The position numbers and the translations under genes are program-made. A stretch of 64,000 bases of DNA from Microbispora amethystogenes (GTDB lineage Bacteria; Actinomycetota; Actinomycetes; Streptosporangiales; Streptosporangiaceae): contig NZ_BOOB01000057.1 of NCBI RefSeq assembly GCF_016863015.1, forward strand, positions 1-64,000, read 5' to 3'. Numbering within the stretch: position 1 is the stretch's first letter; every line of letters begins with the position of its first letter. Below, in pieces: positions 47,189 to 56,870 of the stretch. A model generated the notes under the pieces. It was given only the letters and a program-made list of their open reading frames with translations, had not been told where the DNA came from and ran no database searches.

Positions 47189-50071
47189 TCACTCGGACGT
47201 CTCCGAGAGGGCGGCACGGAGCGTGGCGGCCCGGGTGAGTACGGGGTCGGCGTCGCCGTTGCCGAGGTCTCGGAGCAGTTCACCGAGATCGGTCAGAGAG
47301 GCGACAAAAGAGGGCCGGTAACGGCTGGGGTCGGAGGCGGCCAGCTTCTCGTAGGTTTCTACCACCTGGCGCTGGTGGTGGAGGGCCTCGGCGGTCCGGT
47401 CCGCGCCACGCAGATAGTCGGCCAATCTGGCGCGGACGGTCGCCAGGACGGCCTGGTAGCTGTCGGGGTCCTCCTTTGCGAGCGGCTCGAACAGCTCCAC
47501 CACGTCGAGTTCTGCCGCGGCGGCCTCCTGGTGGAGTCCGAGCCTGGACATGATGGTTGCCCTTGAGTCGAGCAGGTGGATGTAGGGGAACGGTTCGGCG
47601 TCGGGCTGTTGGAGGAGGTGGATCTCCCACAACGCGGAGGCGCGATCGAGGAGTTGCTGTGCGGGGTCGAGGAGTTCGACGCCGATCAGCTCCTGGGCGA
47701 CGTCGTTGAGGGCGCGGACCGTGGTCGCGAGGTCCTGTTGGGTGTTGGTGACGCGCTCGACCGTCTCCTCGATGTCGTGCCCGAGGCAGGACTGGACGAA
47801 GAGCCGCCGTTGCAGAGTCCCGGCAAGCTGGCCGGTCTCGTCGAGCTGCCCCCAAATGTCCGCGGCGCGTTCCAGCAGGGGCAGCGCCCGCTCATGGTCG
47901 CCCTGACTTGAGTGGCGAGTGGCGAGGTTGTCCAGCGACATCGCCATCCTGCCGAGGTACGGGTCGGGCTGGACGAGCGACAGCTCTTCGTAGATTTCGA
48001 GGGCCGCATTGACAGCGGCGACGCACTCGTCGGTACGGCCAAGGTCGGCTTCCCGGTTGCTGAGCTGGAACAGCGCATCGGCAAGGCTTTCACGGGCTCC
48101 GGTCTCTCGGCAGAGATCGACGGCCAGCGCGGCGGCGGATCTGGCTTCTTCGGGTTGGCCGAGCCGGGACAGGTAGATGGCTAGTGAGAGCCAGGCGCTC
48201 GCCAGTCGAGGGCGGAACCGGTCAGGGTCCTGCTGGGTCAACTCGCCGTACAGGGAGACGGAGCGCCGCATGTGCTCATGCGCTCGTCCCAGGCGGCCCT
48301 CTTCCTCGTGGTAGCGGCTCAGGTTGTGCAGCGCCCGTGCGAGGTCCGCACCGAGCTGGTCGTCGCCGGGCTCGTAGAGCCGTTCGAGGAGGCTGACCGC
48401 GCGCTCGACGGCGGTGACCGCATGGTCGAACTGGCCGGCTCGCTCGAGGACGGAGCCGAAGAAGCTCAGCGCGTTAGCGAGGGCCACGGCCCAGCCTGTG
48501 TCGTCGTCGTACAGGCGCTGATACGACTCGACGGACTCCCTGCCGGATCGCATGGCCTCGTCGATCTGGTCGGCGACGTTGTGCGTGACCGCGAGGTTGA
48601 ACAGCGCGTGTGCGAGCTGGGGAAGGTCTCCAGCGGTACGGAAGATTTCGACCGCCTCGGCTGTGGCTGCCACCGATTCTTCTGTACGCCGAAGGTTATG
48701 CAGTTGGGTGCCCAAGGTCTTGAGGGATTCGCCGAGGTGGGGGTCCGCGCATTCGCGGTAGAGCTCGACGGATACACGCGTCTGATTCAGGGCCGGCTCG
48801 TGCTGGCCGAGCGCTTCCAGCTGGTCGCCGAGGTAGCGGTGGGCGCGAGCGAGGTCGGGTGTCCACCCCGTGTCCTCCTTACGCAGCGCGCGGTAATGCT
48901 TGATCGACTCGTGGAGCGCATACACCGCCTTTGTGTGCTGACCAATGGCCGCGTGGCGATGACTCAGATTGACCAGGGAAAGCGCGAGCTCGCCCAGGTA
49001 GACGGCAGGGTCCTGCCGGGCGAGGTCGCGGTAGAGCTGGGTGGCCTTCTCCGCGGTCTCCATTGCGGCATTCGCGTCGCCGAGCTGCGCCTGAACCCGG
49101 GCGAGGTTGCCAAGAAAGGTCGCGTACCACGGAGCCACTCCTGGATCCTCGGCAAGCAGCAGCGGAAAGAGTTCCCCAGCCTCAATGAGGCTCTCGTGTG
49201 CCTGGTCCCACTGTTCGAGATCCGCATGCCGTAAGGCTGCGCTCTGCAGCGCCATGGCGAGCGTCATACGGTAGTCACCGTCGGCCAGATTCCTTGCCTC
49301 TTCCAGCGCATCCTGGGAGCTCGTGAGGGCTCCGGCGAGGTCACCGTCGTCCACTTTGAGGTTGCTCAGGATGTTGAGCGCGAGGGCTAGATCGTAGCCC
49401 CCTCCCAGAGCCCGGAACTGCTCGATGGACTTCTCCGCCAGCCGGATGCCTTCCTTCAGGTCGTCGTCCTCGGCCACCCGCTGTGCGAGACGCAGCAGGC
49501 AGTGAGCGTACGGTTCCCGCGCCCAGTCCAGACCCATTTCGACGAGCGGAGCGAGGCCGCGGACCGTCTGCCGGCAGACCATCATCGCGTCGAGCGCGCT
49601 GTCGACCTGGACGAGCAGGGCACTGTACGGCTCGGCCTCCGCGGCGACATCCAGCCAGCGGGTAACGTCCTCCTTGGCCAGGACACGAAGGATGCGGAAA
49701 GCGCGGCGCCGTACGGCGACGGCCTCGTCGAGCTGGCCCAGCGCCATGAGTGGCGCGGCGAGCTCGCTCAGGGCCCGCGCGAGCTGCAGCTGATCGCGAC
49801 CCTCCCACAGGCTGAGCACGATGCGGCGCGCAAGCAACTCATCATCGGGGCGACCCTGCTCGGCGAGCCGATCGGCAAGAGCTCTCAGCGAGCGAGACAA
49901 CTCCTCCTGGACGATGTCTGGATCGGCGATCACCGTCTGTTCCAGACCGTGAATCTCACCGCCCAGCCGGTGGAACAGATCGTCCAGCGACTCAGAGACG
50001 GCCATGCCGAACCGCTCTGGCTCGGCTGCCGCATAGGCCTGGTACTGCGCGACGAGGTGGCCGATCGACAT
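47189..50071 (-). CDS. Large tetratricopeptide-repeat protein, 960 aa
   Basis: Apart from a short N-terminal region (SIGHLVAQYQAYAAAEPERF), the whole protein is a run of about twenty TPR-like helix pairs, with repeated patterns such as ALFNLAVTHNVADQIDEAM and SLDNLATRHSSQGDHERAL. It has no enzymatic domain, membrane segment or signal peptide. TPR proteins of this type bind partners and often appear as sensors in conflict systems. It is transcribed toward the EcsC gene, downstream of the DGQHR gene on the same strand with a 323-base gap. An AAGGGA ribosome site is present. A role with the BREX operon is only suggested by position. Confidence 0.82.
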   Translation of the reverse strand: MSIGHLVAQYQAYAAAEPERFGMAVSESLDDLFHRLGGEIHGLEQTVIADPDIVQEELSRSLRALADRLAEQGRPDDELLARRIVLSLWEGRDQLQLARALSELAAPLMALGQLDEAVAVRRRAFRILRVLAKEDVTRWLDVAAEAEPYSALLVQVDSALDAMMVCRQTVRGLAPLVEMGLDWAREPYAHCLLRLAQRVAEDDDLKEGIRLAEKSIEQFRALGGGYDLALALNILSNLKVDDGDLAGALTSSQDALEEARNLADGDYRMTLAMALQSAALRHADLEQWDQAHESLIEAGELFPLLLAEDPGVAPWYATFLGNLARVQAQLGDANAAMETAEKATQLYRDLARQDPAVYLGELALSLVNLSHRHAAIGQHTKAVYALHESIKHYRALRKEDTGWTPDLARAHRYLGDQLEALGQHEPALNQTRVSVELYRECADPHLGESLKTLGTQLHNLRRTEESVAATAEAVEIFRTAGDLPQLAHALFNLAVTHNVADQIDEAMRSGRESVESYQRLYDDDTGWAVALANALSFFGSVLERAGQFDHAVTAVERAVSLLERLYEPGDDQLGADLARALHNLSRYHEEEGRLGRAHEHMRRSVSLYGELTQQDPDRFRPRLASAWLSLAIYLSRLGQPEEARSAAALAVDLCRETGARESLADALFQLSNREADLGRTDECVAAVNAALEIYEELSLVQPDPYLGRMAMSLDNLATRHSSQGDHERALPLLERAADIWGQLDETGQLAGTLQRRLFVQSCLGHDIEETVERVTNTQQDLATTVRALNDVAQELIGVELLDPAQQLLDRASALWEIHLLQQPDAEPFPYIHLLDSRATIMSRLGLHQEAAAAELDVVELFEPLAKEDPDSYQAVLATVRARLADYLRGADRTAEALHHQRQVVETYEKLAASDPSRYRPSFVASLTDLGELLRDLGNGDADPVLTRAATLRAALSETSE

Positions 50072-50394
50072 GGTCGTCAGTCATCCCTTTCTCTTGGAAC
50101 GCGACAACTGGTCGATCATTGCGAAATCCGGCACGAATTTCTAGATCCCAGCTGGTCGCCCAGACTCTGTGTCTGGTTCCCACCTCGTCGGCATGAAGTT
50201 CTCCGACGACGGCCTGCCAGGTGGCGTAGCAATGGAGCTCTTCGTAGGCGGCAGGGGCGAGATTCGAGTTCTCCTTCAGGTATCTGCGTGACCCGCACGA
50301 GAAGCGGCGACCCTAACGGCAACTCCGAGATTGCGGTGAAGTCGTCGCCGAAGAGTCAGGCCCTTGACAGGTGGCACAAGCGGGGGAGGCAGGG
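50072..50394. other. Gap between the TPR and DGQHR genes
   Basis: No gene, RNA or clear repeat is recognised in these 323 bases. They should include the promoter of the TPR gene, since the two genes are too far apart for coupling. Confidence 0.4.
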
Positions 50395-51648
50395 TCAGGC
50401 GGTGGGCGCGGGCAACCGGAGAAATGCGGGCCTGTGCGAGTACCAATCGGTGATCGCCGTAACCAGGTAGCCCAGATTCTGCGTGCGCATGACCGGTGCG
50501 GAGGCCCCCACCTCGAAGCTCATGCTGGTCTTGGGGTCGTTCCGCCAGATACTGTCAGCCGGAACCGGCGCCGTCATGTGAGGGGCGAGACACCGGAAGA
50601 ACTCAATGATGTCGGCGTCCTCGATGTTCGAGTGCAACTTGTTGTACACGCCAGCGAGAACTCGCAGCATGCCGACCGAACCCAGCAGTGAACGAGCGCG
50701 CAGGTCGGCCGGCTCCAGCCGGTCCTCGCTGACAGCGGCGAGGTCGGGGAAGGCCTCGGTGAGACAGTCAAGAAAGCCCAGCACGTCCGTCACGACGGTC
50801 GCGTCGCTCATCGAATCCTCCCGCTTCCGGTTGATCCGCCCGCCGATGCCGACAGCCACACCCCGAGTCAAGTCGGCCACGTGCTTGGCGCCCAGCAGGT
50901 GGGGACTATTGCGGGTCATCCGATCCTGCTCCATGTCGACCCGGCCGCGCAGCAATGCATGGACGATGACCCGATCCAAGGTGCGGTTCGCCACACGGGA
51001 GCTGTCAAACCGAGAGCGCACGGCCGCGGAGATCCCCTTCGCGTTGTCCGCTACGTCGACGAACATCTGCCGGGCGAGGAGGTTGTCCCGCTCGACGTAG
51101 ATGTCGACGCCGATGCTCTCGTTCTTGAGCCTGCTCAGCCGGGCATGCAAGTCGTCGCGCGCCGAAGCGAGCTTCGCCATGCGCTCAGCCTTGGTGGACT
51201 TGCCGAGATCCCGATCGATGCGGGAGATCTCGGCGCTCAGGCGGCGGATCTCCAGGTGCACGCCCAGGATGCGGTGCTGCCCGTCGATGGTGAGCATCTG
51301 TGAGAGGCCGCCTTCGCGCCAGGGAACCCGAAGGTAGCCGACTGCCTCATCGGCCCCGGGGAGACCTTCGAAGACGCAGCCGCCGCTGTCGCGAACGAGG
51401 AGCGCGGGGGCTGCCCAACCGGGATTGCTGTCGATGTAGACGCCGAAGTCCTTGGCATGGCGTACGTCGACCTTGCGGTTGTCCTCATCCACGTTGTCTG
51501 GATCGGGGATGGGGAGGATGACATCCAAGTCCATGAGGGGAACGCGGATGCTGTACACGATCCGGCCGCCCTGGATAGTGCGCATGGCGAGGTAGGTGCT
51601 GTATCGAGCCACGCCCATGAGCCGGCTCGTGTCAACGGTGAGGGTCAC
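50395..51648 (-). CDS. DGQHR-domain protein, DndB-like
   Basis: The 417-residue protein has the ParB/DndB-like signature DGQHR at 122-126 in MLTIDGQHRILGV, preceded by beta strands (YSIRVPLMDLDVILPIP) and followed by a long helical middle (coiled coil about 130-175) and VFVDVADNAKG-like conserved stretch near 195. DndB regulates DNA phosphorothioate modification, but DGQHR proteins also occur in other defence islands, and no dndA/C/D/E gene is visible here. GTG 51648 has AGGAG seven bases upstream. It is divergent from the kinase gene and adjoins the BREX-2 operon, so it is probably an accessory of that island. Confidence 0.8.
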   Translation of the reverse strand: MTLTVDTSRLMGVARYSTYLAMRTIQGGRIVYSIRVPLMDLDVILPIPDPDNVDEDNRKVDVRHAKDFGVYIDSNPGWAAPALLVRDSGGCVFEGLPGADEAVGYLRVPWREGGLSQMLTIDGQHRILGVHLEIRRLSAEISRIDRDLGKSTKAERMAKLASARDDLHARLSRLKNESIGVDIYVERDNLLARQMFVDVADNAKGISAAVRSRFDSSRVANRTLDRVIVHALLRGRVDMEQDRMTRNSPHLLGAKHVADLTRGVAVGIGGRINRKREDSMSDATVVTDVLGFLDCLTEAFPDLAAVSEDRLEPADLRARSLLGSVGMLRVLAGVYNKLHSNIEDADIIEFFRCLAPHMTAPVPADSIWRNDPKTSMSFEVGASAPVMRTQNLGYLVTAITDWYSHRPAFLRLPAPTA

Positions 51649-51749
51649 AGTTGCTCCTAGGTGGAGGGATGCGGGCGGCCCAGCGCGGCCAACATCGCAG
51701 ACGGAAACAGGTGGATGAGACCAACTGGCTGGTGGCCGTCAGTCAAGAC

Positions 51750-51778
51750 TGTATCATGTGAATGGCATACACGGTCAA
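51750..51778 (-). promoter_or_regulatory. Candidate promoter for the DGQHR gene
   Basis: On the minus strand TTGACC (51778-51773) and GATACA (51755-51750) are 17 bases apart, fitting a vegetative promoter that would start about 95 bases before the GTG at 51648. A TGTAT...ATACA inverted pair overlaps it. Confidence 0.3.
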
Positions 51779-51908
51779 GGAAGAGTTATGGCAAGTTTCC
51801 TTGGCGGGAATCCTTTGGATCTTCGGGTCAGGACTCGGCGGTCGGCTCTGCGTACAGATTGGTGATCGTGTTACTTTTCCTCGCACAGCTGGGGAAAGGT
51901 GGATCAAC

Positions 51909-53468
51909 GTGGCGACACGGACGATCATCGATGGGCGCTACGAGCTGGATCCGTTCCCCATCGGCCGAGGCGGCTATGGCGAAGTACGCAGCGGGTACGA
52001 CACACGACTCGACCGCCGGGTGGCGGTCAAGTTCATCCGGGTGGATCGGCTCCCCGACGGCAAGCCGGACGAGGAGCTGACCAAGCGGTTCGTTCGCGAG
52101 TGCCGGATCACCGCCCGGCTGGAGCATCCCGGCGTTCCGATCGTTTACGACCACGGGACCTATGACGGCGAGCTCTATCTGGTGATGCAGCTCATTGAGG
52201 GTTCCCCGGTCTCCACGGTGATCGACGAGTTGGAGCGGCTTCCCGTCGGTTGGGCCGCCGCCATCGGCGCGCAAGTGTGTACGGTCCTGTCAGTCGCGCA
52301 CACGGCCTCCCTTGTTCACCGCGATCTCAAGCCCGGCAACCTGATGCTCTGTCCGGACGGGACTGTGAAGGTTCTCGATTTCGGGGTTGCCGGCGCATAC
52401 GAAGCATCCGGGCTGACCAGGATCACCCAAACGGGCGTTACGACGGGCACTCCTGAGTACATGGCACCAGAGCAGGCGTTCAGCGCTATCACCGCCCCGC
52501 AGTCCGACCTCTATTCCCTCGGGGTCGTCTTGTACGAGCTGCTGACCGGGGAACGGCCTTTCACCGGGCCGACGCCTCTCGCCGTGATGCGCGGACACAC
52601 CGACGAGACTCCGCGGCCCCTGCGCCAACTCCGACCCGAGATACCCGCACGGCTCGAGGCCCTGGTTCTCCGGCTCCTGTCCAAGAGGGCTGAAGACAGG
52701 CCCGAAGACGCAGCGGAAGTATTCGCCGGGTTGACGGAGTTTTGCCGCGACCTTCCCCCGTTGCCGGGTTTCGTGGATGTTGTGACCGGCTCCCCGGTCC
52801 TCATGTATGCCTCAGTGGTGGCGAGGATCCCTCATCGCTCGCCCGCACCGGCTCCCGAGGTCGTCGGGGTACCGGTTTCGAATCGGCGTGCCGGGGCTGA
52901 GATCCGTGAGAGGGACATCTCTCATGCTCGTGCCGATGCCCAGGCGCTGCTGTCCGAATCTCGGTTCGGCCAGGCCGCCTCGGTGCTCGCCGCGGTGATC
53001 GAGCCCGCTGGCCGGGCACTCGGCGCTGCCAGTCCGGAGGTGATCAGCCTTCGGCTGGATCTCGCTAACGTGCTCTTCCTGGGGGGTGACTACCGAAGGG
53101 CTGCTCCGGAGTTCAATCAGCTCGCTGCGGACCTTGCCGTGCGTGATGGGGACGACAACGATCTGGTGCTCCGTTGCCGCCTGCAGGAGGCGGCCTGCCA
53201 CGCGAACGTGGGGGAAACCAGCCTCGCGCTCCGGCAGCTTCGTGACCTGCTGGTCGACGAGCGTGAGTTCGGCGTCGATGAGGATCGCATCCTGGAGCTT
53301 CGCCGTGAGATCGGACTTCTGGAGCTTGCCGCTGGAGACAAAGCCGGGGCGACCCGCACTCTGTCCGCACTCCTTCCGGACCTGGAACGCCGCTATGGCC
53401 CGCGGCATCCCGGAGTGGATCAGGTCGTGGGAATTCTGGCCGACCTGGATCTGCACACCTCTAACTAA
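51909..53468 (+). CDS. Serine/threonine protein kinase with helical-repeat C-terminus
   Basis: The product is 519 aa. The kinase domain (about 11-275) has a GRGGYGEV loop (19-26), Lys41 (VAVKFI), HRDLKPGN (137-144), DFG (157-159), and GTPEYMAPEQA; all catalytic residues are present. The remaining part (about 330-519) is TPR-like, ending RYGPRHPGVDQVV. There is no membrane segment, unlike PASTA kinases. The frame opens at 51762, but the GTG at 51909 has AAAGGTGG upstream and starts just before the domain. Its stop overlaps the convergent brxHI stop region by eight bases. It may supply the kinase activity that PglW gives in classical Pgl systems, or act with the TPR protein; that is inference. 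Confidence 0.87.
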   Translation: MATRTIIDGRYELDPFPIGRGGYGEVRSGYDTRLDRRVAVKFIRVDRLPDGKPDEELTKRFVRECRITARLEHPGVPIVYDHGTYDGELYLVMQLIEGSPVSTVIDELERLPVGWAAAIGAQVCTVLSVAHTASLVHRDLKPGNLMLCPDGTVKVLDFGVAGAYEASGLTRITQTGVTTGTPEYMAPEQAFSAITAPQSDLYSLGVVLYELLTGERPFTGPTPLAVMRGHTDETPRPLRQLRPEIPARLEALVLRLLSKRAEDRPEDAAEVFAGLTEFCRDLPPLPGFVDVVTGSPVLMYASVVARIPHRSPAPAPEVVGVPVSNRRAGAEIRERDISHARADAQALLSESRFGQAASVLAAVIEPAGRALGAASPEVISLRLDLANVLFLGGDYRRAAPEFNQLAADLAVRDGDDNDLVLRCRLQEAACHANVGETSLALRQLRDLLVDEREFGVDEDRILELRREIGLLELAAGDKAGATRTLSALLPDLERRYGPRHPGVDQVVGILADLDLHTSN

Positions 53469-55566
53469 TGATCGACCAGCGGGACGGTTCGCCGAGCACT
53501 TCGCGTGCGCCGTGCAGATCGGCCAGGCGCGCGGCGAGGGTGGCGACCGCTAGCCGTTCGGGCAGCGCGACGCTGAACTTCAACCCCGTCAACGCCTTGG
53601 GATCAACCTCGGGCAGGCAGAGCCGTTCAGCGGCCCCCGTCATCGCCTTCCGCCACTCGTCTGGAGTCAGGTTCGCCCGGAGCCGCACGGAATCCTCCTC
53701 CACACGCTGACCGCTGTCCGCGATCTGTGACAGGGTCGCGGCAAGTGTCGCGTTGACCCTGAATCCCGCCCAGGTCCACCAGCGGACGTCGCCAGTGACG
53801 TCCTTGGTGATGACGGTTCCGCCGGGGTGGACCGTCTCCAGGTCACCCTCGCGGATCACGGCGAGTCGCTCCTTCGCTCGGCGGCTCAGCCGGACCGGCG
53901 GATCCTCGCCCAGAAGCACCGAGCGCATGGCACGGCAGAGAGCGAATGAGAGTCCGCCCAACCCGCGCCCGTTCCAGCGGGCTTTACCCCGGCCGTCTGC
54001 AGGTTCGACGAAGCATCGGCGGCGCTTCCAGTCAATGTAGTTGACCCGCCAGGTCCGGCCGGCGAGCAGCAGCAGCCTCGGTCCCTCAATCTCCTCGGTG
54101 AGCAGCGCGGGGTCAGTCCGTCCGATCTCCTTGCGCCCGTGCAGCACGGTGAACTCGGGTGCGGCGGTGAAGACGGAGGTCATCTCCATGAAGTGCCGGA
54201 ATCCGAAGCGCCGCTCGGCTTCCGGGCCGATGAACAGCATCCCCGAGTCCTCGTCCAGGTATCCCGACGAGATCAGATGGCTGACGATGGGTTCGGATCC
54301 CGTACCGAACGGCCATAGCCCATTCCACCACTCTGGCCAGATCCGATCTCCGACACGGTGCTCCTGCAGGCAGAGCGCCAGTAACTGCTGGGCCACAATG
54401 TGTCGGGGCTCAGGGGGCGGCGTGACCGGCTCCACCCACCCGCGGCCCCAGAGCAACAACAGCGCTGCGGCACGCAGCAGCGATCCCTCGTCCAGGGTGA
54501 GGAACAGGCAGTTCCGCGCGGTTCCCTGCCGGCGCCCGGTGCGCCCGATTCGCTGTAGGAACGACGCGACGCTGAACGGCGAGTTGATCTGGATTACCCG
54601 GTCCAGATCACCGACGTCGATGCCGACTTCCAATGTCGAGGTGGAGACGATGACACAATCCCGGGCTTGCGCGAACGCCTCCTCCGAGCGTCTTCGCTCG
54701 TTGGTGGACAGGGATGCGTGCGAAAGGAACACGGTGATGCCCAGACCACGGAGGGCGTGCCCCAGCTCCTCGACAAGCTGCTTGGAATCGCAGAAGACCA
54801 GGCGTTTCTCGCCGCGGTGCAGCGCCGCGATCACCTTCGCGGCGTTGGACACCGACCCCACGTGGTCGAGCTGCACCTCTCCAGCTGGTACGGCCTGCGC
54901 TTGGCTGGGCGGATCGGGTGAGACTACTCGCGCGGGGCGGGTTCCCGCGCCGGAGCCTTGAAGCCAGGTCAGCAGATCGCCTGGGTTCCCCACGGTGGCG
55001 GACAGGCCGACCCGCTGAAGGGGGCGGCCGAGCAGGTGGGTGAGGCGTTCCAGCACCGCGAGCAGGTGCCAGCCGCGGTCGTCGCCGGCAAAGGCGTGCA
55101 CCTCGTCGACGACGACGGCCTGCAACCCGGCGAAGAACTGCCGGTGGTCGACATTGACGCTGACCAGCATCGATTCAAGCGACTCCGGTGTGGTCAGCAA
55201 CACATCGGGCTGCTCCCGGAGGATCTGCTTGCGACGGGAGAATGTAACGTCACCATGCCATAGTGACGCGCGCCGTCCGAGCCAGCCTGTGTAGCCCTCA
55301 AGGCGGGGCAGAAGGTTGTTCAGAAGCGCTTTGATCGGGCAGAGGTAGAGAACCGAGGTGCCGCGCCAACGGTCTGATGCCATCCGTGATAGCAGCGGGA
55401 ACATCGCCGCTTCGGTCTTTCCAGCCGCCGTCGGGGCGAGCAGCAGCGCGTCCGAGCCGGCCAGCACCGGTGCGATCGCGTCCTTCTGGAGTGGTCGCAA
55501 CGTTGGCCAGCCGAGCGTGTTGACGATGTGGTGCAGTACCACGGGGTGGAGCTCGGAGGAGTTCAC
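53461..55566 (-). CDS. brxHI: BREX-2 DEAD/DEAH-box helicase BrxHI
   Basis: The 701-residue protein is an Lhr-type superfamily 2 helicase: Walker A APTAAGKTE (44-52), DEVH in VVVDEVHAF, SATVGNP (motif III), VSTSTLEVGIDVGDLDRV and QRIGRTGRR (motif VI). BrxHI is the helicase of BREX type 2 systems and is needed with the other components for phage restriction. It overlaps brxD by four bases (GTGA junction) and ends the operon, colliding with the kinase gene on the opposite strand. Its length suits the family. Confidence 0.9.
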   Translation of the reverse strand: MNSSELHPVVLHHIVNTLGWPTLRPLQKDAIAPVLAGSDALLLAPTAAGKTEAAMFPLLSRMASDRWRGTSVLYLCPIKALLNNLLPRLEGYTGWLGRRASLWHGDVTFSRRKQILREQPDVLLTTPESLESMLVSVNVDHRQFFAGLQAVVVDEVHAFAGDDRGWHLLAVLERLTHLLGRPLQRVGLSATVGNPGDLLTWLQGSGAGTRPARVVSPDPPSQAQAVPAGEVQLDHVGSVSNAAKVIAALHRGEKRLVFCDSKQLVEELGHALRGLGITVFLSHASLSTNERRRSEEAFAQARDCVIVSTSTLEVGIDVGDLDRVIQINSPFSVASFLQRIGRTGRRQGTARNCLFLTLDEGSLLRAAALLLLWGRGWVEPVTPPPEPRHIVAQQLLALCLQEHRVGDRIWPEWWNGLWPFGTGSEPIVSHLISSGYLDEDSGMLFIGPEAERRFGFRHFMEMTSVFTAAPEFTVLHGRKEIGRTDPALLTEEIEGPRLLLLAGRTWRVNYIDWKRRRCFVEPADGRGKARWNGRGLGGLSFALCRAMRSVLLGEDPPVRLSRRAKERLAVIREGDLETVHPGGTVITKDVTGDVRWWTWAGFRVNATLAATLSQIADSGQRVEEDSVRLRANLTPDEWRKAMTGAAERLCLPEVDPKALTGLKFSVALPERLAVATLAARLADLHGAREVLGEPSRWSIIS

Positions 55567-56870
55567 GGCAGATCCAGCGAGATGTCGTCCACCGACAGCG
55601 CGTTCCGCTCGACCTCGGTCAGCTCGCTCGCACCGACGGTGAGCCGGTAGTGGGCACGTGGATCGAAATCAGGGAACTGGTCCACCCGGTCGAGCACATC
55701 GCCGACCAGCTTCTTCAGGAACAGTCGGGGTGAGACCCCGATCCTGCCACCCAGTGAACCGGCGACCGCGCCGGCGAGGTCGGCGAGATAGGCGTCGTCC
55801 ACCAGCGAGACCACCCGAGGAGATGCTCCGGCGGCGTAAAGGTCCCGGACCCGGATGCCCAGCTCCAGCAGGCCGTCGTGGCTGAACCCAGGAAGCCGGA
55901 TCTGCACAGCCCGGGGGTTGTCGAACCGTGCCTCGGTGTCGAAGTCGGTGGCGAGCCTGGCTGCCAGCGGCGCCAGCCGCTGGACCCCCTGGGACCCCTC
56001 GGAGAAGAAGGCGGGCGTACCGGTGACGAGCACGTACAGACCGGGAAACCGGCCCGAGTCGACCTCGTCGATGAGCTGGCGGAGCGCGTTCAGCGCTTTG
56101 TCCCGTACGTCGGAGCGCACCCGCTGCAGCGTCTCCACCTCGTCGAGGACCAGCAGCAGACCCTGATGCCCCGAGTCGCGCAGCACGGTCAGCAGCCCCT
56201 GCAGGAATCCGAGCGCTCCGAAGTGGTCCAGGTTGCCGCGCACCCCCGCCGCTCGCTTGGCGGATGCGGCCACGTGCGGCTGCCCGCTCAGCCAGGCCAG
56301 TACGGCTTCCGCTGTCGCGGGATCGGACGCTGCCAGAGCCGAGCGGTATCCGCGAAGGGCGGCGGCGAACGCGGGCGCGGACCGGCTCACCTCAGCCAGC
56401 CGCTTCTCCAGCAGGGCTCCCACGGCCGGGTCAAGGTCGGGCTCCGGCACCCCGGCGGCGAGTGAGTCCTCCTCCAGGGTGAACATCCACGCGTCGATCA
56501 CGGAACGCAGCGCACTGGGCGGGAACTGCGCCGTAGACAGGTTCTCGCAAAGCCGTCGGTAGACGGTCTCCAGCCGATGCAGCGGCGTCTCGGTCTCCGA
56601 GATCTGCACCTCGGCGACGGCCAGCCCCGCCTTCTTGGCACGCTCGGCGAGCCATCGAGCGAAGAATGTCTTGCCGGAGCCGTACTCGCCGCGGACCGCC
56701 TTGAAGACCGCGCCACCACGGGCTGCGACTGCCAACTCCTCGTCGAGCGCTGCAGTGAACCGGTCCAAACCGACCGCGAGCAGATCCAGCCCGGTGGACG
56801 GGACGGTGCCGCGCCGCAGCGCGTGGATGACCTCGCGGCGCCGACGTTCGCTGACGTTTTCTACCGCCAT
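55563..56870 (-). CDS. brxD: BREX ATP-binding protein BrxD
   Basis: The 435-residue AAA-type ATPase has Walker A GEYGSGKT (61-68), Walker B LLLVLDEVETLQRV, and an arginine-rich QLIDEVDSGRFPGLYVLVTGT sensor region. BrxD occurs in BREX type 2 (and 3-like) loci next to brxHI, as here. It overlaps pglZ by ten bases upstream and brxHI by four downstream, so all three are co-translated. No part is missing. Confidence 0.9.
   Translation of the reverse strand: MAVENVSERRRREVIHALRRGTVPSTGLDLLAVGLDRFTAALDEELAVAARGGAVFKAVRGEYGSGKTFFARWLAERAKKAGLAVAEVQISETETPLHRLETVYRRLCENLSTAQFPPSALRSVIDAWMFTLEEDSLAAGVPEPDLDPAVGALLEKRLAEVSRSAPAFAAALRGYRSALAASDPATAEAVLAWLSGQPHVAASAKRAAGVRGNLDHFGALGFLQGLLTVLRDSGHQGLLLVLDEVETLQRVRSDVRDKALNALRQLIDEVDSGRFPGLYVLVTGTPAFFSEGSQGVQRLAPLAARLATDFDTEARFDNPRAVQIRLPGFSHDGLLELGIRVRDLYAAGASPRVVSLVDDAYLADLAGAVAGSLGGRIGVSPRLFLKKLVGDVLDRVDQFPDFDPRAHYRLTVGASELTEVERNALSVDDISLDLP

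Noticed and set aside
50395-51648. DndB-like protein taken as evidence for a phosphorothioation (Dnd) system
   Set aside because: No dndA, C, D or E-like gene is present; DGQHR proteins also occur in other defence contexts.
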